From Acetobacterium fimetarium (lineage in GTDB: Bacteria > Bacillota > Clostridia > Eubacteriales > Eubacteriaceae): 64,000 bases of DNA. Made by a program: the position numbers and the translations under genes. The notes beneath the pieces were generated by a model, which was given only the letters and a program-made list of their open reading frames with translations, ran no database searches and had not been told where the DNA came from. Positions 1 to 7,836 of this stretch are shown piece after piece. Every line of letters begins with the position of its first letter. Position 1 is the first letter of the stretch. The stretch spans positions 62,001 through 126,000 of the forward strand of contig NZ_WJBC01000003.1 of the NCBI RefSeq assembly GCF_014284475.1, written 5' to 3'.

Positions 1-1
1 T

Positions 2-94
2 TCCAGGATCGAGGAAATCACTGGTATCTCCCTTGATGATGCGGAAACCCGATTTCATCTGTTGATTTCATGCTATCTCGATTACTATTCCTGA
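2..94 (+). CDS. C-terminal end of a PucR/CdaR-type transcriptional regulator (partial)
   Basis: The window opens inside a plus-strand reading frame of about 30 residues ending in TGA at 92-94. The visible residues include RIEEITGISLDD and a following helix (RFHLLISCYL). They match the second half of the C-terminal helix-turn-helix of PucR/CdaR regulators, where R(L)xxIEEITGxxLDDxxxR is typical. Such proteins are DNA-binding regulators of purine, sugar-acid or related catabolism. Only the tail is present, so the specific role cannot be told. The assignment rests on one motif. Confidence 0.55.
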   Translation, partial: SRIEEITGISLDDAETRFHLLISCYLDYYS

Positions 95-232
95 ATAGTT
101 TGCAGATCAGCTGGGTAAATAATGTCAAAGAATGAACAAATAAAAATAGTGAGTACCGTTCACTGGCCCACAAAAAGTGGTCCTATGTCAAGATTTAGTA
201 CAAATTAAAATGAGAATTTTGATACCCCCATT

Positions 233-490
233 TTAACCTGCTATTCGTAAATCTTCATTTTGCGTTTTAGTAAGGAGTTTTTCAAAGTTATCCGGCGACA
301 TATAATCATAATAACTATGGATACGGGTTGTATTATAAAAGGTTTCCATATACTCAAAGATCAGCCGGTAAGCATGGTTATAATCAAGGATTTTAAAACG
401 ATTGAGCCAGCCGCGTTTAATGATTGCATGAAAGGATTCAATGCAGGCATTATCCCTAGTAAATGCCTTTTTAGAATAACTACGCTGCAT
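233..490 (-). pseudogene. IS3-family transposase, C-terminal fragment
   Basis: This 85-codon minus-strand frame is the C-terminal part of an IS3-family DDE transposase (orfB). The motif DNACIESFHAIIKRGWL carries the last catalytic Glu, and the tail around YMETFYNTTRIHS is the usual end of the family. The upstream catalytic core (the two Asp positions) is missing, so the protein cannot be active. The AT-rich sequence just downstream, with TGGTCCTATGTC near 178-189, may be the old right end of the element. It belongs with other IS3 scraps at 13.8-14.05 and 15.4-15.7 kb and shows that this edge of the window is accessory DNA. Confidence 0.75.
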
Positions 491-555
491 TTTTGCCGTT
501 GCTTTCTGTTATTCTTTTGAAACGTAATCGATTAAAGAAAAGGGATTACTCCCTT

Positions 556-640
556 CAGAACGAAGACAAACCCGATTACAAGCAAACAAAGCTGTAGTCG
601 GGTTTGTCTTCGCTCTGAAACCACCACTTGAAGCGGTGGT
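556..640. repeat. Two adjacent hairpins, possibly a mobile-element end
   Basis: A long inverted repeat spans 556-617: about 24 bp pair with a few mismatches around a 14-nt loop, with GAAGACAAACCCGA on one side and TCGGGTTTGTCTTC on the other. It is followed at 620-640 by a second hairpin, ACCACCACTT-GAAG-CGGTGGT. Compact hairpins of this kind are seen at the ends of IS200/IS605-type elements, but no transposase of that family lies beside it. It could also be a transcription terminator. Confidence 0.45.
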
Positions 641-679
641 CAGTGACTCTTCGGATATTCGGGTTTCGATACGATGTTC

Positions 680-865
680 TCACGAATGGCAATATATTGA
701 TCCCACTGTGCGTTGAAAAGATAGCCCAAAGTAGTGTGAAATTCCGAAAGCATCTCGGCAAAAATCATTGGCCGCAAAGGCTTTTTCAGCGACGTCAATA
801 AAAAGCAAGACTAAATCTAACTCTGGAATATACTGATTTGTGGCACCTTGATATTGATCACTCAT
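680..865 (-). CDS. Possible small protein overlapping the end of the 184-aa gene
   Basis: A 61-codon frame starts with ATG at 863-865, overlapping the stop of the upstream 184-aa gene in an ATGA arrangement. That layout is typical of translational coupling and is the only reason to list it. The first half (MSDQYQGATNQYIPELDLVLLF) looks protein-like. The C-terminal half has no recognisable features, so the frame may be truncated or shifted. No family is recognised and there is no independent evidence of expression. Confidence 0.3.
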   Translation of the reverse strand: MSDQYQGATNQYIPELDLVLLFIDVAEKAFAANDFCRDAFGISHYFGLSFQRTVGSIYCHS

Positions 866-1416
866 AAACTAGCCATGTGGTCCTCTTCATTCTCTTCAAA
901 AAAATCAGGATACTCTAATTCATACCATTTATTGACACTTATTACATATGCTTTAATTAATTCGACGACCTCTTGATACATTAATTCGTGAAGATTATCT
1001 TTTAATTCTTCAAATTCGATATGATATCTGGGAATCACATATCCGTTGTCCTCTGCAATTTCTCCTCCCGGATCATCAATAATATCAAAATCTGCTTGAT
1101 ATTCCATTTTACAAATAATACAAGACCGAAATTCTTCAACTAATAACATAAAAAGTGCCTCGACCACTGTATAACAGTGCTCCAAAACAAAAAAATCAAC
1201 ATACGCAATTGGACAGTGCTTCGATTTTTCGTTTTCAATTAAAAATCCTTGACATGAATTGATCGTCACTAGACATTTACACTGATTAATCGCATCAGCT
1301 AATTCTCTAATTCCTTCGTCTATTTGAGCAGTACTTAATGCTAGACTTTTATATTCTGCATCATAACATGCCACTGCATCATAGTTGAAATCTAAATAAT
1401 TCATTTTTTTATTCAT
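862..1416 (-). CDS. Unknown acidic 184-aa protein
   Basis: A complete 184-aa frame with no recognised family. It is acidic, especially in the last third (PDFFEENEEDH), and probably soluble: there is no signal peptide or membrane segment. Residues around 50-75 contain several Cys (QCKCLVTINSCQG, then HCPIAYVDFF, EHC, and ICK further on), which could bind a metal. A broken paralogue lies 1.5 kb away at 2889-3165, so the gene belongs to a local family. Short acidic paralogues beside mobile elements are often immunity or antitoxin proteins, but nothing in the sequence proves that. The start could be ATG at 1414-1416 or the second Met four codons in. Confidence 0.6.
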   Translation of the reverse strand: MNKKMNYLDFNYDAVACYDAEYKSLALSTAQIDEGIRELADAINQCKCLVTINSCQGFLIENEKSKHCPIAYVDFFVLEHCYTVVEALFMLLVEEFRSCIICKMEYQADFDIIDDPGGEIAEDNGYVIPRYHIEFEELKDNLHELMYQEVVELIKAYVISVNKWYELEYPDFFEENEEDHMASL

Positions 1417-1819
1417 TCTTTATTCCTTCTTTTTTTGATTTTTAGATTCAACATACGTAAAAATTATTCTTATTTACTTTTTTAACAATAAATAAAAACG
1501 ATACTGTTGTTAATATAATGCTACCAGATCAATTCGCCAAAAAGTTATTTTTATTTTAAGCACTTTATTTATTAATTTTTATTTAAGAATTTTCTCAAAT
1601 TTCTTTTGTAAACTGAGAAATATACATGCTCCAGCATCGTCTAACTTTATACGCTTAAAATATTTATTATGCCACCTCATATAAATCCAGCAGGTACTAA
1701 TACTTCACAGCTAGTCGCACTTTAATCATCGGCATTTCTTTATCTTCTTGAATTGATTTTGATATCGATGTCGTGATAGTTATCCCTATTTCCACATAGC
1801 GTCCCCGTCCTCACCATCA

Positions 1820-1960
1820 ATAAATTCTGTGATTGACTTACTTAAAACAATCTTAATGGCTACCCAGATTATAAAAACCGGTGATACCGACGTTGTTGTA
1901 GGCGATGGTATGGAAAGCATCGACTCCAGTTGTAATCCTATGCCACCATCCGACAGTGTA
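1820..1960 (+). pseudogene. Possible remnant of a thiolase gene
   Basis: In the plus-strand frame from 1829, residues read ...LKTILMATQIIKTGDTDVVV followed by GDGMESI. This resembles the thiolase block where xxAAxxIxxGxADVVVAGGMESM is standard. The upstream active-site Cys region (VNRVCGSG) and the remaining domains are absent, and the frame dissolves into non-thiolase sequence after about 1960. If the match is real this is a heavily decayed fragment without function. It is a single-motif call. Confidence 0.3.
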
Positions 1961-2694
1961 TTGATATTGATTGTTCCCAAGTATGTGCCTCCATCTGCCT
2001 GCCATCTGCATTATGCCGGACAAACCGGTGAAATCTTTACAGCGGCCATCATCAAAGAAATCTTCAAGAAACAATGGTGGTCTGACTCGACTGATCAACA
2101 AAGTTTGTACCCAGTGCCTGATTTTCGGTACCCAGTAGGCAAAACACCTGATTGATGATTATATGCTGAAACTGATCATTTAATCCAAGTTGTCATTGAA
2201 AGACCCGATAATAAAATGAACTTTTCATATATCAGATATCACAAGTCTAGAACTGCCAAATCATCAACCTTAAACACCACAGCAGTCATGATGAAATTCA
2301 CATCGAAATCCGATCATCCCTGTGGGCAATCATTGGCCGTTCCACCACCAGTGGCCTTGCCTGCCTGCCTGATTATCACATTCCCTGTCCCCTGTACCCA
2401 TTTGAAGGATTGTTTCTGGAATACTGAACAACTCATTTCCGTATTGAGTTAATTTGACGGCATCACCGAAGCCAGAGCAGTGTACTGCATTGCCAATAAA
2501 GTATAAATTTATCATTCCATCAAAAAAAACTGTGAAAGACAGGCTTTGTGCTCTTTCTCAGTTAATCATGGATATCGTTCTTTTTGACAGGAGGTCAAGC
2601 CTTAGCTCAACAGTCGACGTCTGTTTCTGGATAATATAGGTTTGCAGTGGAATTGTGAATTTAAGTTCATTCAAAACCTACAAAATTATCTATC
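1961..2694. other. Stretch without a supportable gene
   Basis: Several short frames exist on both strands, but none has a ribosome binding site plus protein-like composition. The stretch is probably decayed coding sequence. No RNA gene or strong terminator was seen. Confidence 0.4.
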
Positions 2695-2823
2695 CTATAT
2701 TCTTAGATGATGAATACATCCTTGATTCGAACCAATAATAAACACTTTAAACGCTATGCGTACTTGTTGTTCATTTTGATAAAGAGCCATACGATAAGTC
2801 AAAGGTTGATACCAGCCATTCAT
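2695..2823 (-). pseudogene. Protein-like fragment of unknown family (42 codons)
   Basis: A minus-strand frame from ATG at 2821-2823 to TAG at 2695-2697 reads MNGWYQPLTYRMALYQNEQ and continues for 23 residues. The composition is protein-like but the fragment is short and unassigned. It sits between the thiolase-like scrap and the broken 184-aa paralogue, so it is probably part of the same decayed block. Confidence 0.25.
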
Positions 2824-2888
2824 ACTATGGATGGGAACTCATTACGTTGTTGAATTAATTAAAACGCATCTAATTTTAACTCCTATTT

Positions 2889-3165
2889 ATATATCAACTA
2901 ATTCTTCAATAAAATCGACAACCTCCCGATAAGTTGATTGCTGACGATTATCTATACACTCCTCAAATTGAATATTGTAGATTGGAACAAAATCTCCGTT
3001 ATTTTTTCTATCTCACCTTCAGGTTCTTCGATAAAATCAAAATCTGCTTAGTAAACCATGCTGCATAATATGCGCGGACCAAATTTTTCTGTCAATAATA
3101 TAAACAGTTCTTCAGCTACTTTATAGCAGTGTTCCAACACAAAAAAACTTTCATACGACCATCTC
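2889..3165 (-). pseudogene. Broken paralogue of the 184-aa unknown gene
   Basis: The minus strand here aligns at DNA and protein level with the gene at 862-1416. The end reads FVPIYNIQFEECIDNRQQ... then YREVVDFIEEL, against YVIPRYHIEFEELKDNLHE... and YQEVVELIKAY. An upstream block matches ADFDIIDDPGGE as ADFDFIEEPEGE, preceded by an in-frame stop and followed by a frameshift near 3005. The N-terminal third is missing. Two copies, one dead, suggest tandem duplication followed by decay. Confidence 0.65.
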
Positions 3166-3289
3166 TGACCCCTCGCCACTAAACAGATAATTCTACAATT
3201 TAGGAACCAACCCAATCCACCTCTTCCTAAATCGCCATTTTCTTCATCGTTTTTTTGTGTTCTTATGCCAAATTTGGTCTTATAACGCG

Positions 3290-3412
3290 TGTGGAAAACC
3301 GATTTTTTAAATTAGTGTGTTTTCCACACATCTAACCCCACTTTTTTCCACATGCCTAAGCCCTGTTTTTTCTACATGCCAAACCCACGTTTTTTCCACA
3401 CGCCTTCGATTT
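3290..3412. repeat. Tandem 24-bp repeats with DnaA-box-like cores
   Basis: Units start at 3324, 3348, 3372 and 3396, an exact 24-bp spacing. Each begins CCACA or CTACA and is preceded by a T-run, so each junction reads TTTTCCACA (TTTTCTACA once). The relaxed DnaA box TTWTNCACA fits this. A further inverted copy, TGTGGAAAA, lies at 3290-3298 and pairs with 3319-3328. The 3.4-4.6 kb stretch to the right is extremely AT-rich. This could be a replication-origin-like array of a mobile element, but no replication gene is visible nearby. Confidence 0.55.
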
Positions 3413-4581
3413 TTTTCTACTTTCACTTTATTCTCTTTTCTGCTTATGATTGTTGAATTCCGTCATATAAATCATATTTAATTTGTTTTTATTCAAATGT
3501 TATTTATATAGATTTTCGTTGCATTGTACTACGGTTTTGAAAAAACGCTCTTAGCCATAACAAGCTAAACCGTACGCATTTATAACTAAATCACAATCGA
3601 ATTATTTATTACCACGATGATTTAGACTCTGTTAATTGCAATATTTTTTTATTTGATACGGGTCTTGATTAAGTAATTCAATGATCAACAATGACAGCAT
3701 CATCAAAATACCCACCACAAATATTTATTTTTTTATCAGCGTTCACTCAAATTTTTGCATACTTCTCATTCAATATTAACACTGCTTTTTAATTCTTTTA
3801 AAGATTTTGGCTTGATTTTTCCCCTTCAAATAATTTTCAAAAATTATTTTATTAAGACGGATCTCTTCATTTTTCTATGTTTGTGTAGACCAAATATTTT
3901 TTTAATTAACTGAATATACTATTTTGAATCAAGAGATTTTATGCCGGATAATCAAATTAAAAAGAACATGCTATTGTTCCTTTAATAATTTTTATTAAAT
4001 TTTTCAATGTCTTTTTTTGTTTTTTATAATTTCACAACCCCTTTTTTGCTTCAAATCCTGGCAAATATCTTTATTAACTGACTTTCTTACTATAGAATTA
4101 TTGCTTTATGAAACAGATTTTTACCGCAAAAATCTAATTGGAGTTGGTGTCTTTTTCTCTTTTCACGAAAGAAAATAATCGCAGATAAACAAAATCTGGA
4201 ACTGACAAACGCATATTTTTAAGATGTTGTTCGGGATTTTTAAAATTAAAAAGCTACAATATTCCATTTGAATTTTAATTTTTTCAGATATTTTTCTTTT
4301 AAATCGAACAATTATTTAGCTGTTTTTTAATCAATCGAATGCCTGACGACTGTTGCTTCTTAATTTGTTTTACTGCAACAAGAATGAAAAATTGAAAATA
4401 TCAACGTATCTGGATTAGATTTAATAACCCTTGAAACCCGATCAATTAAATTTTGCCCATAAAAAATACACAACTGAATAGATTTATCATTTCTAACAGT
4501 TATGCATTTTAACTTAATTCTATCACTCAAAAATCACTCGTTTTAACTATTCAAATCACATAAAGCATTGACTTGACATGA
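3413..4581. other. AT-rich stretch without genes
   Basis: Nearly 1.2 kb of very AT-rich sequence with long A and T runs and stops in all six frames. No RNA gene, IS end or convincing promoter-gene pair was found. It lies between the DnaA-box-like repeats and the recombinase fragment. Confidence 0.5.
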
Positions 4582-5217
4582 CACGCACCCATCATTTTTT
4601 TCATTCTTGAATTTCTAGCTACTCTCGAAGAGGGACCTCTAAAATACAAATTAGCTATAAATGTACTTATTTTCAGCGGCTTACGACGTGGTGAAATTGG
4701 AGGATTGAAGTGGACTGATATAGATTATGTGTCAAATACTATTACAGTAAAACAAGCATTAAAAAAAATTTCAGGTTCGCCTGCTTTCCCTGGTCCTCCA
4801 AAGAATCAAGACTCAATCAGAAGTGTTAAATTACCTGCGTTCATTTTTGAGTTATTCAAAGAATATCAGTTAATTCAACTGGAATTGAAAGCTAATATGG
4901 GGGATAAATGGTATGAAACTGGATATGTCTTTACTCAGATTAATGGATTACCGATGAACCTTGATACGATTGGCTGGTATATGGGACAGTTATCAGAAAA
5001 ACATAATTTAAAAAAAGTTCGCTCACATGCCTTACGCCACTCCAATGCATCAATTCTAATCGCAAGTGGGCTGGATGTTAAATCAATCTCTAATCGACTT
5101 GGCCATGGAAATATGTCTACTACAATGGACATCTACACTCATTTTATAAAATCTGCTGATGCCAAGGCAAGCGATTCGCTGGAAGATATTCTTATTTCTC
5201 CCCCCAAAACCGAATAG
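4582..5217 (+). pseudogene. Tyrosine recombinase (integrase), N-terminally truncated
   Basis: The frame is open from 4582, directly after a TGA, and shows the catalytic domain of a phage/ICE-type tyrosine recombinase. Visible parts are the first catalytic Arg in SGLRRGEIGGLKW, then HALRH (the H-x-x-R box), a conserved His in NRLGHGNMSTTMDIY, and the nucleophilic Tyr in that last motif. The N-terminal arm-binding and SAM-like domains, normally about 150 residues, are absent and replaced by AT-rich DNA. The fragment is therefore probably inactive. It runs toward the tRNA-Thr-derived site that starts 130 bp downstream, the usual integrase-att geometry, and probably served an element lying to the left. 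Confidence 0.75.
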
Positions 5218-5308
5218 CGTACACAAACCGTAGAATCGCTTTTTTTTAAACGGACGCCAAGCGGACGCCAAATAATTAATTTTCAGCTTCGGCAACTATT
5301 GCTTAACT

Positions 5309-5335
5309 AAAAAAAGAGAACCTATTCGGCTCTCT
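5309..5335 (-). terminator. Hairpin with T-run on the minus strand
   Basis: AGAGAACC-TATTC-GGCTCTCT forms a stem that, read on the minus strand, is followed by seven T. It sits just 3' of the tRNA-derived fragment in the position where a tRNA terminator is expected. Confidence 0.55.
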
Positions 5336-5340
5336 CATGC

Positions 5341-5632
5341 GATTCTTACTGGAGCTAGCGGGGGGAATCGAACCCCCGACCTACTGATTACGAAACAGTA
5401 GGTAAATGGCATATTACATACATCCATATATGATATACGACATTATTACGACACGTTTTACTCTTTTTTTCAATTGCTAACACATAGGGGGCCGTCATCC
5501 TTTATGTAAGACACTTGTTGCCAAAAGAAATATACAAATAAATTAAGCATCACTTTATCTTCATTGCCACTTTATTTGGTGGAGGCGATCAGTACCAGTT
5601 CAAGGTGACAATTAATATTGGGGATTATAGAC
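5341..5632. repeat. Left direct repeat of the defence island, containing a 3' tRNA-Thr fragment (att-like)
   Basis: Positions 5350-5397 match the 3' half of the intact tRNA-Thr gene at 24812-24887: CCA end, acceptor strand, T arm and most of the anticodon arm. In this copy both strands of the T stem are changed together (GGGGG/CCCCC), keeping it paired. The following 230 bp match 18181-18475 closely, including AATTGCTAACACATAGGGG and GACACTTGTTGCCAAA. The pair of copies brackets 5.4-18.2 kb and looks like duplicated attachment sites. Confidence 0.75.
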
Positions 5633-5923
5633 ATAAAGAAATGTAATATCGAAACTAACTTTTCACTATTCAATCCACTATTTTCTCTTAACTCTGTGTC
5701 TAGTTTATTTATTATAACCTTTCTATTAAATTTGCTTATTCTTTTGTCCGAAAAAGTGTTGATCTTCCACATTTCCTTACGATTTGGGACTGCACTTTTA
5801 TGATGTCACTCCAATTTTAGTTTCGTAGTCACTTTCACTTTAACTTTTAGCCCGACTAAATCTACCACTATTTTCATTCTCTCATTCGTTGCTGGAAACA
5901 ACATATCTTTCTCCCTTGCTTTG

Positions 5924-7744
5924 CTAATCATAAATGACTTTCCCAATACAGCATCGCTTAAACTTCTTTCCACTATCACAAGGACATGGATCATTTCTAC
6001 CAATTTTTTTCTTCTTTCGAATAGTATTAGGCTTTATTACCTGATGCTCGTATGCCCCATATGGTATACCTTGCTTTTCAAAATAAATCTTATCGATAAT
6101 ACTTGGACCATTTGGCGGAAAAAATATCGCACTTTTTTTTATGCTGTCCTTTAATTGCGAATCTAAAAAATACCCTTCTATTATATCCAATTCATCTGAA
6201 GACAGCACACTGGGATGGTTCTCGATTCGCCAAATAAGATAATCTATAAAATCCTGTGCTGATTTATTCAAATACCGGAGTATCTCAATAATATTTTCAA
6301 AATCATGCCAATTGCATACCCACGGATATGGTTGTTCTTCGTTTTTTTCCAATAATAGAGTCGTGTTCACTGCGTGACTACCAAATTGATTCAATGTTAG
6401 AACTATTGGCAATATCCTTTTTTCATCTGCGTTTTCGATTGCGAATCTGTTAGTTTTGTTTTCGTACAAAACAACATCTTTTTTATTTTCAATAAACTTT
6501 TTAAGGATTATTGCTTGTTTATAAGCACCTCCAATTCCAGTATCCGAATTGAAGTGATCTTGGATTCGTTTGCAAGCTTTTTCTGGGTTAAAGAATGGCT
6601 CTCTAACTTTTGAGGCTTTTACTTCTGCTATTAAAATATAGTTATTAAATTCAATTAATATATCATGTTCTTTAGTTCCTCTTTCCTCGCACACACTCGC
6701 GTGGTATTTTGCTTTATCACCAAATAAATCCTTAAAAAACTTAAGAAATTGAATTTCCACCGTTTCCGCTTTTGCTTTTTTGTATTTATCTGCAAATTTA
6801 TTTTGAGGTTTTTCTAATATCTCAGTAATATAATTATAAATTGCGTTTAATAGAAATTGCGGATGGACAATAAATAAGTTTTCTCCTTCATCAATCCAGC
6901 ATAGTGGATGTTCTGCAAAAGGATTTTTTCCATTGTAATAAGAAAAATCTCGTGATTGTCTGTGCAGTCCAAAAATCTCTAACAGGCTTTTCCCTTTTTC
7001 AATTCCAAAAGCTTCCAGGACTAATGATTCCTTAATTGTACTTAACCCATCCATTGCATTTTGAAGATTGTCACCTGCAGATCCTTGAGCAAATTTCATT
7101 AAACGTTCATATTCTTTTTCCACATCAACTGCATGCGGATTTAGAGAATATAAAAAGTTTTTTATATTCTCTACTGCGCATTTAGATGAACTCATCGCAG
7201 TCTCAAATGTATCCCAAACTAATTGATAGAATGCTATATAGTCTTCTGTTACTAATCCTGTTAAATCTTCCAATTCTGAATCAAATCCACTATACAATAT
7301 TCGAATTAGATCTATTGTCTGTTCCGGATATCTCAGTATTCCTGTATCAAAATAAGATGTAAACGCCTGCATTGATATTAAGTTCCTTTTTATATCAACA
7401 CTATCCAATTTAGTATTTATGCCAAGAAAGTTTTTTGTATATTCTAAAGTAATCTCTTGAACATCATCTTCTAATTCATCGTATATCCTACTATCCTTAT
7501 CCTTATCCTTATCCTTTGTAGTGTGTACCTCACTTTTATCCTCTGTACTCATAAGCAAGCCCGCAAGATATGTATATTGCTTTTGAGGCGAGATTAATTT
7601 CGTCTTATTAAATATATCAGATTGTTCTGCAAAACCCTTCTTACCATTCGCAAATGTTATAAAATGGATACCAATCATCCCCAACAATTCACGTGTGCTT
7701 TTATATTGCAATTTCTCTTTTAACGCGTTAATTTTTTCTTCCAT
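5924..7744 (-). CDS. PD-(D/E)XK-like nuclease with C-terminal SEC-C zinc motif, downstream of a Gabija-like pair
   Basis: A 606-aa protein. Around residues 355-372 it shows HDILIEFNNYILIAEVKAS, which fits the D...ExK core of PD-(D/E)XK nucleases. The C-terminus from about residue 580 is a SEC-C motif (GRNDPCPCDSGKKFKRCC), a small zinc-binding tail seen on SecA and on many uncharacterised proteins. The N-terminal 350 residues are unassigned. Near residue 80 the hexamer-repeat DNA encodes KDKDKDKD. It lies 92 nt downstream of the helicase gene on the same strand, so co-transcription with the Gabija-like genes is plausible. The usual Gabija locus has two genes; this would be an added component or an independent defence gene. 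Nuclease activity is inferred from motifs only. Confidence 0.6.
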   Translation of the reverse strand: MEEKINALKEKLQYKSTRELLGMIGIHFITFANGKKGFAEQSDIFNKTKLISPQKQYTYLAGLLMSTEDKSEVHTTKDKDKDKDSRIYDELEDDVQEITLEYTKNFLGINTKLDSVDIKRNLISMQAFTSYFDTGILRYPEQTIDLIRILYSGFDSELEDLTGLVTEDYIAFYQLVWDTFETAMSSSKCAVENIKNFLYSLNPHAVDVEKEYERLMKFAQGSAGDNLQNAMDGLSTIKESLVLEAFGIEKGKSLLEIFGLHRQSRDFSYYNGKNPFAEHPLCWIDEGENLFIVHPQFLLNAIYNYITEILEKPQNKFADKYKKAKAETVEIQFLKFFKDLFGDKAKYHASVCEERGTKEHDILIEFNNYILIAEVKASKVREPFFNPEKACKRIQDHFNSDTGIGGAYKQAIILKKFIENKKDVVLYENKTNRFAIENADEKRILPIVLTLNQFGSHAVNTTLLLEKNEEQPYPWVCNWHDFENIIEILRYLNKSAQDFIDYLIWRIENHPSVLSSDELDIIEGYFLDSQLKDSIKKSAIFFPPNGPSIIDKIYFEKQGIPYGAYEHQVIKPNTIRKKKKIGRNDPCPCDSGKKFKRCCIGKVIYD

Positions 7745-7836
7745 TATATGACACTCCTATAAAGCACAGTGTTTATTAATATCATTTTTCATAAAGCCTC
7801 TCAAAACCCGTGAAATGACTTGAAGCCATAATTGGT

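Noticed and set aside
3324-3412. CRISPR-like short tandem repeats
   Set aside because: The units abut without spacers and are degenerate, so this is a tandem repeat, not a CRISPR array.
5572-6154. Short frames on both strands at the end of the SEC-C gene
   Set aside because: Mostly low-complexity or overlapping the real gene; no binding sites.
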